NCBI RefSeq assembly: GCF_004121055.1
Contig: NZ_PYAL01000001.1
Coordinates: forward strand, 930,001-994,000
Origin: Achromobacter aloeverae
Lineage (GTDB): Bacteria > Pseudomonadota > Gammaproteobacteria > Burkholderiales > Burkholderiaceae_B
DNA: 64,000 nucleotides
Direction: 5' to 3'
Shown: in pieces, positions 55,550 to 64,000 of the stretch
How the letters are laid out: each line of letters starts with the position of its first letter
How positions within the stretch are numbered: the stretch's first letter is position 1
Program-made: the position numbers and the translations under genes
Notes under the pieces: generated by a model
The model's database searches: none
What the model was told of the DNA's origin: nothing
Seen by the model: only the letters and a program-made list of their open reading frames with translations

Positions 55550-56992
55550 TTATTTGTCCTTGTCCTGCGCGTAGGGATTGTGCGAGGACTTGAATTCGAT
55601 GCGCAACGGCGTGCCGCCCAGGTCGAAGGCGTTGCGGAAACGCGTTTCCAGGTAGCGGCGATAGGAGTCCGGCACGGCATCCAGGGCATTGCCGTGCACG
55701 ATGACCAGCGGCGGATTCTGGCCGCCCTGGTGGGCATAGCGCATCTTGGGCCGGAAGATGCCCTTGCGCGGCGGCGGCTGCTGCTCGACGGCGGCCTGCA
55801 GTTCGCGCGTCAGCCTGGGCGTGGACAACTTGGCGAAAGCAGCGGCATGCGCGGCGTTGACCGACTTCAACAAGGCCTTCACGCCAGCCCCCTTCAGGGC
55901 CGAGATCGTGTGCATGCGGGCGAACGACAGGAAACGCAGCTTGCGTTCGAACTCGCGCTGGATGCGTTCGCGCTGGTCGGCATCCAGGCCGTCCCATTTG
56001 TTGATTGCCACCACCAGCGCACGCCCGGTTTCGAGCACGAAGCCGGCGATGTGCGCGTCCTGCTCGGAAATCTCGGTCTGCGCGTCCAGCATCAACAGCA
56101 CCACGTTGCAGGCCTCGATGGCCTGCAAGGTCTTGATGACGGAGAACTTTTCCACCGCCTGGAAGACCTTGCCGCGCTTGCGCAGGCCGGCGGTGTCGAT
56201 CAGCGTATAGCGCTTGCCGTCGCGCTCGAATTCGATTTCGATGGCGTCGCGGGTGGTGCCGGGCATGTCGAACGCGATCACGCGCTCTTCGCCCAGCAGG
56301 GTATTGATCAGGGTCGACTTGCCGACATTGGGCCGGCCGACGATGGCCAGCTTGATGCGGTGATCCGCGGGCAAGGGTTGGTACTTGCCCTGCGACGGCG
56401 TATCGCCGTCTTCGCCGTCTTCGCCGGCGGCTTCCGCCGCATCGTCGAATTCGCCGGCGTCATCCATGTCCGAACCGGGCTCCGGTTCCGGGTCGACCAG
56501 GTCGCGCAGGGCCAGTTCGATCAGGTCGACGATGCCGTCGCCATGCGCGGCCGAAATGGGACGCGGCTGGCCCAGGCCCAGCTCATGGAAATCGGCGGTG
56601 GCGGCCATGCCCATGCCTTCGGCCTTGTTGACCGCCAGGATGATGCGGCGCTGCCCCGAGCGGCGCAGCAGCGCGGCAATCTCGTGATCGTGCGCGTTGA
56701 CGCCCGCGCGGCCGTCGACCAGGAAGATGACGACGTCGGATTCCGCGATGGCCTGCTTGGTCTGGCGCGCCATTTCCAGCAGGATGCCGTCCTTGGCCAC
56801 GGGCTCGAACCCGCCCGTGTCGATGGCGATGAACGGATAGTCCCCCACCCTGCCCTCGCCGTAATGACGATCGCGCGTAAGGCCCGAGAAGTCCGCGACC
56901 AGGGCCGCACGCGAACGCGTCAGGCGGTTGAAGAGGGTGGACTTCCCGACATTGGGGCGGCCTACCAGGGCGACGACAGGTTTGAAAGGCAC
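55550..56992 (-). CDS. der: Ribosome-biogenesis GTPase Der (EngA)
   Basis: A 480-residue essential GTPase with two G domains in tandem: G1 [13 protein letters not shown] at about 10-22, and again [17 protein letters not shown] near 222. The acidic linker ([19 protein letters not shown]) separates them and is longer than in E. coli. A C-terminal KH-like domain ([28 protein letters not shown]) binds rRNA. The start is GTG at 56992. Located after bamB, as in many Proteobacteria. Confidence 0.97.
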   Translation of the reverse strand: MPFKPVVALVGRPNVGKSTLFNRLTRSRAALVADFSGLTRDRHYGEGRVGDYPFIAIDTGGFEPVAKDGILLEMARQTKQAIAESDVVIFLVDGRAGVNAHDHEIAALLRRSGQRRIILAVNKAEGMGMAATADFHELGLGQPRPISAAHGDGIVDLIELALRDLVDPEPEPGSDMDDAGEFDDAAEAAGEDGEDGDTPSQGKYQPLPADHRIKLAIVGRPNVGKSTLINTLLGEERVIAFDMPGTTRDAIEIEFERDGKRYTLIDTAGLRKRGKVFQAVEKFSVIKTLQAIEACNVVLLMLDAQTEISEQDAHIAGFVLETGRALVVAINKWDGLDADQRERIQREFERKLRFLSFARMHTISALKGAGVKALLKSVNAAHAAAFAKLSTPRLTRELQAAVEQQPPPRKGIFRPKMRYAHQGGQNPPLVIVHGNALDAVPDSYRRYLETRFRNAFDLGGTPLRIEFKSSHNPYAQDKDK

Positions 56993-57044
56993 GGAAGAAG
57001 CGGTATCAGGTTCGAGAAAAATCGCCGGAATGGCGGAAAAATGT

Positions 57045-58199
57045 TCAGTTGGTGCTGAGCATCACCAGGTTGCCGTTGCCCGTCTGCACCAGCACGCCTT
57101 GCGTCGTGGTGGTCAGGGGCGAGACCACGGCATCGCCCCCTACCGAGATGCGCGCCAGCAGCTGGCCGCTGTCGCGCGACACGAAATGCACGTAGCCATC
57201 ATAATCGCCGACGGCAACCGCGCTGCCGATCACGGTCGGCGCGGTCAGGTGGCGATTCTTCAGGTTGTCCTGCTTCCAGAGCTGCTGTCCGCTGCGCAGG
57301 TCGAAACCATACAGCACGCTGCTCTGGTCCGGCGCATAGACGCCATGGTCATCCACGGCCAGGCCGACGGTGCTGGAGAAATCCTTGTTCCAGATCGGGC
57401 GGCCGCCCTGCGAGACGTCGAAGCAGACCACGCGGCCCTGGTAGGCAACGGCGCACATCAGCGGCCCCAGCAGCCTCGGCGCGCCGACCACGTCCGTCAG
57501 GCGTTCCAGGTCGCTGCCGCCCTTGGGCGTGGCCACGGTGCCTTCCCACTGCACGTCGCCGGAGCCGGCGTTGATGGCCATGAGCTTGCCGCCCGGCAGG
57601 CCCGTCAGGACCAGGCCCTGGGCGATCACCATCTGCGCGTTCGAACGCAGGGCCAGCGCCGGGCCGGGGCGCTGCACGCTCCAGACGCGCTCGCCGCTGT
57701 TCAGGTCGAACGCCTGGATGCGATAGTCGCTGCTGCGCACCACCGCCACGCCATTGCCGACCGCCGGCGGGATGTTGACCTCGCTGGTGGCCTGCGCCTT
57801 CCACTTGACCTTGCCGGTGTCGTCGAAGGCGATGACCTGGCCCGAGGGAGTGGCCACCACCGTGGTGGAACCGTCGCTGCCCGCGCCGGCCGACAGCTTG
57901 TCGGTGGAGACGGTCCAGATGGCGCGGCCGCTGAGCAGATCGTATTTGCCGACCTTGCCGTTGGGCGTGGCGGCGTAAACGGTATCGCCGACGACGGTCG
58001 GCAGGAAACCCAGGCCGCCCCCGCTGCCGATGGAGACCGACCAGGCCTGGTGCACCGACATGCCGGCCTTGTACTCGGTCAGCGGCGTCGGGTCATAGCG
58101 CTTGTCGTCCTTGGAGAACAGCGAGCAGGCGCTCAGGGCGACAGCGGTAGCCACGCAGGCGGCCAGCGTGAAAAAACGGCGGATAACAGGCGTGAACAT
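57045..58199 (-). CDS. bamB: Outer-membrane assembly lipoprotein BamB
   Basis: A 384-residue component of the BAM complex. The signal peptide ends in ALSAC (lipobox, Cys25) with an N-terminal basic region. The mature protein is an eight-bladed beta-propeller with PQQ-like repeats: [73 protein letters not shown]. It follows yfgM and precedes der, the standard order. Confidence 0.96.
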   Translation of the reverse strand: MFTPVIRRFFTLAACVATAVALSACSLFSKDDKRYDPTPLTEYKAGMSVHQAWSVSIGSGGGLGFLPTVVGDTVYAATPNGKVGKYDLLSGRAIWTVSTDKLSAGAGSDGSTTVVATPSGQVIAFDDTGKVKWKAQATSEVNIPPAVGNGVAVVRSSDYRIQAFDLNSGERVWSVQRPGPALALRSNAQMVIAQGLVLTGLPGGKLMAINAGSGDVQWEGTVATPKGGSDLERLTDVVGAPRLLGPLMCAVAYQGRVVCFDVSQGGRPIWNKDFSSTVGLAVDDHGVYAPDQSSVLYGFDLRSGQQLWKQDNLKNRHLTAPTVIGSAVAVGDYDGYVHFVSRDSGQLLARISVGGDAVVSPLTTTTQGVLVQTGNGNLVMLSTN

Positions 58200-58204
58200 C
58201 GGAA

Positions 58205-58843
58205 TCAGGCTCCGGCGAGGGCATCGAGTTTGAGTTGCACGACAGGCACCAAGGCGTTGGATTGCCCCAGGCCGTCGATCGCATTCTGGTAGGCGGTGCG
58301 CGCTTCCTGGGCCTTGCCCTGGGCAGCCAGCACGTCGCCACGGCGATCGGCGAACAACGCGGCGAAGGCCGGCGGCGGATCGCTCAGTTGCGCCAGCGCC
58401 TCATCGTATTTCTTCTGGTCCAGCAGGATGCCCGCCAGGCGCAGCTTGGCGACCGGCTGCAAGGCGGTCTCGCGCTTCTGCGCGGCCAGCCATTCGAGCT
58501 GCTCGCGCGCGCCATCGATGTCGTTCTGCGCCTGCAGGGCCTGCGCGGCCACCAGCACGCCGCGTCCGGCATAGCCCGTCTTGGGATAGTCGCTGCGCAA
58601 GGTGCCGGCGGCGGCCTTGATGCGGGCGCTGGCGTCGGCGCCGCCCAGCCGCGCGGCATCTTCCAGCGCCTCGAAATACCCCATGGCCTGGCGACTGACG
58701 TGGCCCTGATAGGCGCGCCAGCCATTCCAACCGCCCCAGGCCAGGGCCGCGACCGCCACCACGATGCCCACCAGCAGGCCATATCTGGCCCACCAGGCCT
58801 TCAGCGCGTCGAGCTTTTCCTGTTCTTCGAGATCGTATGCCAT
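58205..58843 (-). CDS. yfgM: YfgM-like tetratricopeptide membrane protein
   Basis: A 212-residue inner-membrane protein. The N-terminus MAYDLEEQEKLDALKAWW is cytoplasmic, a membrane segment lies at about 20-42 (YGLLVGIVVAVAALAWGGWN), and the periplasmic part contains tetratricopeptide-like helices (LDQKKYDEALAQL, GKAQEARTAYQNAI). YfgM interacts with SecYEG/PpiD in E. coli. Gaps of 1 bp to hisS and 5 bp to bamB imply tight co-transcription. Confidence 0.93.
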   Translation of the reverse strand: MAYDLEEQEKLDALKAWWARYGLLVGIVVAVAALAWGGWNGWRAYQGHVSRQAMGYFEALEDAARLGGADASARIKAAAGTLRSDYPKTGYAGRGVLVAAQALQAQNDIDGAREQLEWLAAQKRETALQPVAKLRLAGILLDQKKYDEALAQLSDPPPAFAALFADRRGDVLAAQGKAQEARTAYQNAIDGLGQSNALVPVVQLKLDALAGA

Positions 58844-58844
58844 G

Positions 58845-60143
58845 CTAACCCTTCGATTTCAAAACCTGTGCGAGCTCGGCCAGCGGCACCTGCTGCTGCG
58901 CGTCGCCCTGCGCGCCGTCGGCGCGCAGATATTTGATGCTGGCCGCCTGCGCGGCCACTTCGTCGGCGCCAAGGATAACCGCAACCCGGGCGCCGCTGGC
59001 GTCGGCGCGCTTGAATTGCGACTTGAAGCTGGCCGAACCGGCGTGCACGATAACGGAAAGACCGGCATCGCGCAGGGTTTCACCCACGCGGGCGGCCAGG
59101 CGCTGGGCCGCGTCCCCCTGGTGCACCACATAAATTTCACATTCGGGCACCGTGGCGGCGGGCGCCGTCTGGTCCCACAGGTCCAGCAGGCGCTCCATGC
59201 CGATGGCAAAGCCCACCGCGGGCGCCGGCTTGCCGCCCAGCAGCTCGATCAGGCCGTCATAGCGGCCGCCGCCGCACACCGTCCCTTGCGAGCCAAGACG
59301 GTCGGTGACCCACTCGAACACGGTCAGGTTGTAGTAGTCCAGGCCGCGCACCAGGCGCGGATTCAAGCGGTACGAAATGCCGGCATCGTCGAGCAGGGCG
59401 CACACCCCGTCGAAGTGGGCGCGCGACTCGGCGCCGAGGAAATCGAACAGCTTGGGCGCGCTGTCGGCCATGGCCTGCATGGCCGGGTTCTTGGTGTCCA
59501 GCACGCGCAGGGGATTGCTGTACATGCGGCGCTGGCCGTCCTCGTCCAGGACGTCGCGATGCTTTTCCAGGTGCTCGATCAAGGCGGCGCGATGCGCGGC
59601 GCGCTCTTCGGCCTGGCCCAGCGAGTTGAGCTCCAAACGGACGTCCGTCAGTCCCAGCCGCTTCCACAGGCGGGCCAGCATGATGATCAGTTCGGCGTCG
59701 ACGTCCGGGCCGGCGAACCCCAGGGCCTCGACGTCGATCTGGTGGAACTGGCGGTAGCGGCCGCGCTGCGGACGCTCGTGACGGAACACGGGACCCAGCG
59801 AATAGACGCGCTGCGGACGGTCGTACAGAAGGTTGTGCTCGATGGAGGCGCGAACGATGCCGGCCGTCATCTCCGGGCGCATGGTCAGCGATTCGCCGTT
59901 GAGCGCGTCGGTGAAGGTGTACATCTCTTTTTCGACGATATCGGTGACTTCGCCGATGCCGCGCGCGAACAGCCGGGTATGCTCCAGCACCGGCGTGCGC
60001 AGGTTGCGATAGCCGTAGGCGTGCAGCCACTCGCGGACGATTTCCTCGAATTGCTCCCAACGGGCGCCCACGCCCGGCAGCACATCATTCATGCCGCGGA
60101 TGGCGGCGACTTTCTGGAACGCTTGCGTCATGTCCTTGGGCAT
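58845..60143 (-). CDS. hisS: Histidyl-tRNA synthetase
   Basis: A 432-residue class II synthetase charging tRNA-His. Motif 1 lies in RGMNDVLPG...[17 protein letters not shown], motif 2 is [16 protein letters not shown], the histidine-binding motif is [15 protein letters not shown], and motif 3 is [13 protein letters not shown]. The C-terminal anticodon-binding domain is present, which separates it from HisZ encoded at 49-50 kb. Confidence 0.97.
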   Translation of the reverse strand: MPKDMTQAFQKVAAIRGMNDVLPGVGARWEQFEEIVREWLHAYGYRNLRTPVLEHTRLFARGIGEVTDIVEKEMYTFTDALNGESLTMRPEMTAGIVRASIEHNLLYDRPQRVYSLGPVFRHERPQRGRYRQFHQIDVEALGFAGPDVDAELIIMLARLWKRLGLTDVRLELNSLGQAEERAAHRAALIEHLEKHRDVLDEDGQRRMYSNPLRVLDTKNPAMQAMADSAPKLFDFLGAESRAHFDGVCALLDDAGISYRLNPRLVRGLDYYNLTVFEWVTDRLGSQGTVCGGGRYDGLIELLGGKPAPAVGFAIGMERLLDLWDQTAPAATVPECEIYVVHQGDAAQRLAARVGETLRDAGLSVIVHAGSASFKSQFKRADASGARVAVILGADEVAAQAASIKYLRADGAQGDAQQQVPLAELAQVLKSKG

Positions 60144-60182
60144 GGCGGCCGCCTGCCGGCGGCCCCACGCCTCACCTTTTGC

Positions 60183-61484
60183 TTATTGTGAGACCGGCGC
60201 GCCATAGCGGCGCGCCACGTAGTTTTCGACAATGGCCTGGAATTCCTCGGCGATATGGTCGCCCTTGAGGGTCACCGTCCGCTCGCCATCGACGAAGACG
60301 GGCGCGGCCGGGACCTCACCGGTGCCAGGCAGGCTGATGCCGATGTCGGCATGGCGGCTTTCGCCGGGGCCGTTGACCACACAGCCCATGACCGCCACAT
60401 TCATGTTTTCCACGCCGGGATACCGGGTGCGCCAGACCGGCATCTGGCGCCGCAGATAGGACTGGATGCTGTCGGCCAGTTCCTGGAACACCGTGCTGCT
60501 GGTGCGGCCGCAGCCCGGGCAGGCGACGACCATCGGGGTGAAGGCGCGCAAGCCCATGCTTTGCAGGATTTCCTGCGCCACCACCACTTCGCGCGCGCGG
60601 TCGCCGCCCGGCTCGGGCGTGAGCGAGATGCGGATGGTGTCGCCGATGCCTTCCTGCAGCAGCACCGCCAGCGCGGCCGTCGAAGCCACGATGCCCTTGC
60701 TGCCCATGCCGGCCTCGGTCAGTCCCAGATGCGCCGGATAGTCGCAGCGCGCGGCCAGGTCGCGGTAGACCGCGATCAGGTCCTGCACGTGGCTGACCTT
60801 GCACGACAGGACGATCTTGTCGCCCGCCAGGCCAAGTTCCTCGGCGCGCCGGGCATTGCTGATGGCCGACACCACCAGGGCGTCGCGCATCACCGCCTGC
60901 GCTTCCCAGGGCTGGGCGCGCCGGTTGTTTTCGTCCATCTTGCGCGCCATCAGCTCATGATCCAGGCTGCCCCAGTTCACGCCGATGCGCACCGGCTTGT
61001 CGTAGCGGCAAGCCACTTCGATCATCTGCGCGAAATTGTCGTCGCGCCGCTTGCCGCCGCCCATATTGCCGGGGTTGATGCGGTACTTGGACAGCGCCTG
61101 CGCGCAATCGGGAAACTGCGTCAGCAGCTTGTGCCCGTTGTAGTGGAAGTCGCCGACCAGGGGCGTCGACACGCCCATGCGATCGAGCTGCTCGCGGATG
61201 GCGATGACCTCGCGCGCGGCTTCGGGGGTATTGACCGTGATGCGCACCAGCTCGGAGCCCGCCTGCGCCAGGTCGCGCACCTGGATGGCGGTGGCGATGG
61301 CGTCGGCGGTGTCCGTATTGGTCATGGACTGCACGACCACCGGCGCATTGCCGCCGATGGTGACGACGCGGTCGCCCCAGCGGACAGCCACGGCGCGCGT
61401 GCGGTGGCGCGCCGCCGCGCCCACCACGGGGGGAGGATTATCCTGGCAGGGCAAGGGCCCGCGGGGCAAAGTCGATTCTTCCAT
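60183..61484 (-). CDS. ispG: 4-hydroxy-3-methylbut-2-enyl diphosphate synthase
   Basis: IspG (GcpE) converts MEcPP to HMBPP in the MEP isoprenoid pathway with a 4Fe-4S cluster. The 433 residues include the TIM-barrel start VGSMTNTDT-type sequence ([17 protein letters not shown]), [20 protein letters not shown], and the cluster ligands in [10 protein letters not shown] and [21 protein letters not shown]. It sits between rodZ and hisS, the usual order. Confidence 0.96.
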   Translation of the reverse strand: MEESTLPRGPLPCQDNPPPVVGAAARHRTRAVAVRWGDRVVTIGGNAPVVVQSMTNTDTADAIATAIQVRDLAQAGSELVRITVNTPEAAREVIAIREQLDRMGVSTPLVGDFHYNGHKLLTQFPDCAQALSKYRINPGNMGGGKRRDDNFAQMIEVACRYDKPVRIGVNWGSLDHELMARKMDENNRRAQPWEAQAVMRDALVVSAISNARRAEELGLAGDKIVLSCKVSHVQDLIAVYRDLAARCDYPAHLGLTEAGMGSKGIVASTAALAVLLQEGIGDTIRISLTPEPGGDRAREVVVAQEILQSMGLRAFTPMVVACPGCGRTSSTVFQELADSIQSYLRRQMPVWRTRYPGVENMNVAVMGCVVNGPGESRHADIGISLPGTGEVPAAPVFVDGERTVTLKGDHIAEEFQAIVENYVARRYGAPVSQ

Positions 61485-61532
61485 GTCTGGCGTCGTAATC
61501 TGAACGCGGCGGACAGCGGCGCTGGGGCCGGC

Positions 61533-62021
61533 TCAGCCCGCCTGCCTGGATAACCAGGCGGGAACCCAGTGTTGCGGCAGCCAGCCCTGCCAATAGGCAT
61601 AGGCCAGGCCCGCGGCCACCACCACGAGGATGACGATCAGCCAGCCCCAGGACGAGGAGCCGCCGCGGTCTTCATCCACATGGGCGCCGCCCGTGGTCGA
61701 ATGCAAGGGCCCTTGCACCAGCCTGGCGGGCTGGGCGGCGTGCATGCTGGGGTCCAGCGAGGCGAGGATGGCCTGCGGATCGGCGCCCAGCAGGCGCGCG
61801 TAGCTGCGAACCAGGCCGCGCAGCGAGATACCCTTGGGCAGCTCGCTCCACTGCTCGTTTTCCAGCGCGTCGATCTGGCGCGGCGCGAACTTGATGCGGC
61901 TGGCCACTTCTTCCAGCGACCAGCCCTTGCTCTTGCGCAGCGAACGCAATGCCGCCCCCACGGATTCGCTCCCCGCTTGCGCGACGGTCTCGGATACGGG
62001 TTGAGCGGCTTCTTGCGTCAT
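61533..62021 (-). CDS. rodZ: Short RodZ-like helix-turn-helix membrane protein
   Basis: A 162-residue protein. The N-terminal HTH ([58 protein letters not shown], about 23-80) is that of RodZ, which links MreB to cell-shape control. One membrane segment lies at about 125-145 ([20 protein letters not shown]). The periplasmic beta domain of longer RodZ proteins (E. coli 337 residues) is missing, and the ispG start 48 bp away leaves no room for it. The start ATG overlaps the rlmN stop by 4 bp. Confidence 0.8.
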   Translation of the reverse strand: MTQEAAQPVSETVAQAGSESVGAALRSLRKSKGWSLEEVASRIKFAPRQIDALENEQWSELPKGISLRGLVRSYARLLGADPQAILASLDPSMHAAQPARLVQGPLHSTTGGAHVDEDRGGSSSWGWLIVILVVVAAGLAYAYWQGWLPQHWVPAWLSRQAG

Positions 62022-63187
62022 GCATGCACCTGTTTGATCGGAATGGCCCGGCGCTGCGCGGCAATGCGTTCCGTGATCTTGGTACGGTCGCGCACTTCGC
62101 CCGCCAGCTGGCCACAGGCGGCGTCGATATCGTCACCACGGGTCTTGCGCACCGTGGTGATGACGCCGGCATCCATCAGCCGCTGCGCGAAAATGCGTAC
62201 GCGCGCCATCGGCGAGCGCTTCAAGCCGGATTGCGGGAAGGGATTGAACGGGATCAGGTTGAGCTTGCAGCGCACTTCGCGCGCAATCGCAACCAGTTCC
62301 CGGGCATGCTGGTCGGAGTCGTTGACGCCGTCCAGCATGACGTATTCGAAGGTAATGAAATCGCGCGGCGCGTACGCCAGGTAGCGATTGCAGGCCGCCA
62401 ACAGCTCGGCCAGCGGGTACTTGCGATTCAGCGGCACCAGTTCGTCGCGCAGCGCGTCGTTGGGCGCGTGCAGCGAGACGGCCAGGGCCACCGGGCAGTC
62501 CTGCGACAGGCGGTCCATCATGGGCACCACGCCCGACGTGGACACCGTGACGCGGCGGCGCGACAGGCCATAGGCGTTGTCGTCCAGCATCAGGCGCAAG
62601 GAGGTCAACACCTGGTCGTAGTTGAGCAGGGGCTCGCCCATGCCCATCATGACCACGTTGCTGACCACGCGATTGTCGGCCGGCGCCGTGGCTTGAACGC
62701 CCTCGGCGGCCGGCAGGCGGGCACTGGCCAGGTCCGCTTCGAGCACCTTGCGGGCCCACCACAACTGGCCGACGATTTCGCTGGCGTGCAGGTTGCGGTT
62801 GAACCCCTGGTGCCCGGTGGAACAGAAGCGGCAATTGACCGTGCAGCCGGCCTGGCTGGAAATGCACAGCGTGCCGCGATCATCCTCGGGAATGAACACG
62901 GTTTCGATGGCATTGCCCTGCCCGACGTCGAACAGCCATTTGCGGGTGCCGTCGGACGAACGCTGCTGGGTCATGACCGGCGGCGCCTCGATGACGCAGT
63001 TCTGCGCCAGCTGGCCGCGAAAGTCGCGCGCCAGGTCGGTCATGGCGTCGAACGAATCGGCGCCGCGCTGGTGCACCCAGCGCTGCAACTGCTTGGCGCG
63101 GAAGGGCTTGCCGCCCCAGCGCGCCACCAGCCCGGCCAGCGCATCGCCGTCCAGGCCCAGCAGGTTGATACGTTCAACGGTTTCCAT
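62018..63187 (-). CDS. rlmN: Dual-specificity RNA methyltransferase RlmN
   Basis: A 389-residue radical-SAM enzyme that makes 2-methyladenosine in 23S rRNA (A2503) and in some tRNAs. The SAM cluster motif is CTVNCRFC within [21 protein letters not shown]. Other motifs are [31 protein letters not shown] and [19 protein letters not shown]. Located after ndk, 21 bp apart. Confidence 0.97.
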   Translation of the reverse strand: METVERINLLGLDGDALAGLVARWGGKPFRAKQLQRWVHQRGADSFDAMTDLARDFRGQLAQNCVIEAPPVMTQQRSSDGTRKWLFDVGQGNAIETVFIPEDDRGTLCISSQAGCTVNCRFCSTGHQGFNRNLHASEIVGQLWWARKVLEADLASARLPAAEGVQATAPADNRVVSNVVMMGMGEPLLNYDQVLTSLRLMLDDNAYGLSRRRVTVSTSGVVPMMDRLSQDCPVALAVSLHAPNDALRDELVPLNRKYPLAELLAACNRYLAYAPRDFITFEYVMLDGVNDSDQHARELVAIAREVRCKLNLIPFNPFPQSGLKRSPMARVRIFAQRLMDAGVITTVRKTRGDDIDAACGQLAGEVRDRTKITERIAAQRRAIPIKQVHA

Positions 63188-63208
63188 GTCGCATTCGCCC
63201 CAGCCGGA

Positions 63209-63634
63209 TCAGCGGCTGTGGATGTTGATTTCGGGGAAGAAGAAAGCCACTTCGACGGCGGCGGTTTCCGGCGCGTCCGAACCGTGCACGGCGTTGGCGT
63301 CGATGCTGTCGGCGAAGTCGGCGCGGATGGTGCCGGCGGCGGCCTTCTTGGGATCGGTGGCGCCCATCAGGTCGCGGTTCTTCTGGATGGCGTCTTCACC
63401 TTCCAGCACCTGGACGAAGACAGGACCGGAAACCATGAAGTCGACCAGGTCCTTGAAGAAGGGGCGTTCCTTGTGCACAGCGTAAAAACGCTCGGCGTCA
63501 GCGCGCGACAGCTGCTGCAGGCGGGCAGCGATCACCTTCAGGCCGGCCTGCTCGAAACGGGCCACGATCTGGCCGATAACGTTCTTCGCCACGGCGTCGG
63601 GCTTGATAATCGAGAGGGTACGTTGAACAGACAT
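63209..63634 (-). CDS. ndk: Nucleoside diphosphate kinase
   Basis: A 141-residue kinase balancing NTP pools. It starts [20 protein letters not shown] and keeps the phospho-His loop [12 protein letters not shown]. The start at 63634 is chosen because it is the family N-terminus; a longer reading upstream has no similarity. First gene of the long minus-strand series and divergent from valS. Confidence 0.97.
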   Translation of the reverse strand: MSVQRTLSIIKPDAVAKNVIGQIVARFEQAGLKVIAARLQQLSRADAERFYAVHKERPFFKDLVDFMVSGPVFVQVLEGEDAIQKNRDLMGATDPKKAAAGTIRADFADSIDANAVHGSDAPETAAVEVAFFFPEINIHSR

Positions 63635-63781
63635 GAAAACTCCAATAAAAACAGGGACTTCTAATAGGTTTATAGCAACCGGCCATTCTAGCATGCCTAT
63701 AAGGGCCGTCTACATCATAAAATCACAGGTTTGACCCGCCGACGTTGGATCGGACGGGAGATCTGTCCCCGGAAACGCGTA

Positions 63782-64000
63782 ATGAATAAAGCCGTGAACG
63801 ACGCCGCCTCATCCGCCGCGCCCCCCGCCGCCCCTGCCGAGACACAGGAGCTTGCCAAAAGCTTCGAGCCGGCCGACCTAGAAGCACGCTGGTACGCCGA
63901 ATGGGCGCGGCGCGGCTATTTCGATGGTGGCCGCCACGTCGATACAGGTTCTGGAGACAAAACTTACACCATCCAGTTCCCGCCGCCGAATGTAACGGGC
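63782..64000 (+). CDS. valS: Valyl-tRNA synthetase, N-terminal fragment (runs off window)
   Basis: The first 73 codons read [20 protein letters not shown], a non-conserved Ala-rich tail, then [24 protein letters not shown] and [13 protein letters not shown], the start of the ValS core leading to the HIGH motif. ValS charges tRNA-Val. The gene continues past base 64000. It is divergent from ndk with a 147-bp promoter region. Confidence 0.93.
   Translation, partial: MNKAVNDAASSAAPPAAPAETQELAKSFEPADLEARWYAEWARRGYFDGGRHVDTGSGDKTYTIQFPPPNVTG

Overview
This GC-rich, gene-dense window looks like chromosomal backbone of a betaproteobacterium of the Alcaligenaceae, most likely Bordetella or a close relative such as Achromobacter. 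The evidence is the betaproteobacterial block ndk-rlmN-rodZ-ispG-hisS-yfgM-bamB-der-hisC-hfq-hflX-hflK-hflC-hisZ-purA, the rpsU-dnaG-rpoD macromolecular-synthesis cluster, an orphan Bug-type solute receptor, and an aspartate carbamoyltransferase with a long N-terminal extension. No integrase, transposase, phage module, CRISPR array or rRNA operon was seen.

Layout. 0-3 kb: 5' end of metE, divergent metR, and recX-recA behind an SOS-type promoter. 3.2-7.5 kb: a TctD/TctE-like two-component system followed by an MHS-family carboxylate-type transporter. 7.5-9.2 kb: a tandem intergenic repeat, a small membrane protein and rdgC. 9.2-13.8 kb: an AttEFGH-like operon (ATPase, fused FtsX-type permease, secreted lipocalin-like AttH/CrtC protein) whose last gene carries an apparent TGG-to-TAG nonsense change. 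14-15.4 kb: the extended aspartate carbamoyltransferase. 15.4-17.5 kb: a divergent MFS/TetR pair. 17.5-24 kb: small hypothetical proteins, an entericidin, two unrelated FAD proteins. 24-32.5 kb: MocR regulator, DUF1488-like and DUF3309 small proteins, a YddG-type exporter, a GGDEF-EAL protein with a ruined GGDEF motif, a MarR/DHA2 efflux operon and an Lrp regulator. 32.5-36.8 kb: a catabolic cluster (IclR, HpaI-type aldolase, semialdehyde dehydrogenase) convergent with an ornithine cyclodeaminase. 37-41.3 kb: D,D-carboxypeptidase, small proteins, flavin-reductase-like protein, Bug receptor. 41.4-47 kb: a CAU tRNA, rpoD, dnaG, rpsU. 47-63.7 kb: housekeeping genes for purines, histidine, RNA chaperoning, HflKC, outer-membrane assembly, isoprenoids and translation, all on the minus strand. 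63.8 kb: start of valS.

How it works together. Most of the window is core metabolism and information processing. The accessory part lies between about 3 and 41 kb and consists of transporter-plus-regulator pairs in which a candidate operator is often visible next to the promoter (MarR, TetR, IclR, ATCase, LexA). A recurring feature is short tandem repeats (units of 6, 9, 12, 13, 14, 14, 18, 32 and about 64 bp), several of them immediately 3' of genes.

I did not find a convincing undescribed defence, secretion or mobile system. The most unusual items are the severed attH-like gene, the HTH-like extension on aspartate carbamoyltransferase next to a repeated upstream motif, the array of hairpin-forming 32-bp repeats, and the 12-copy hexanucleotide repeat behind hflC.
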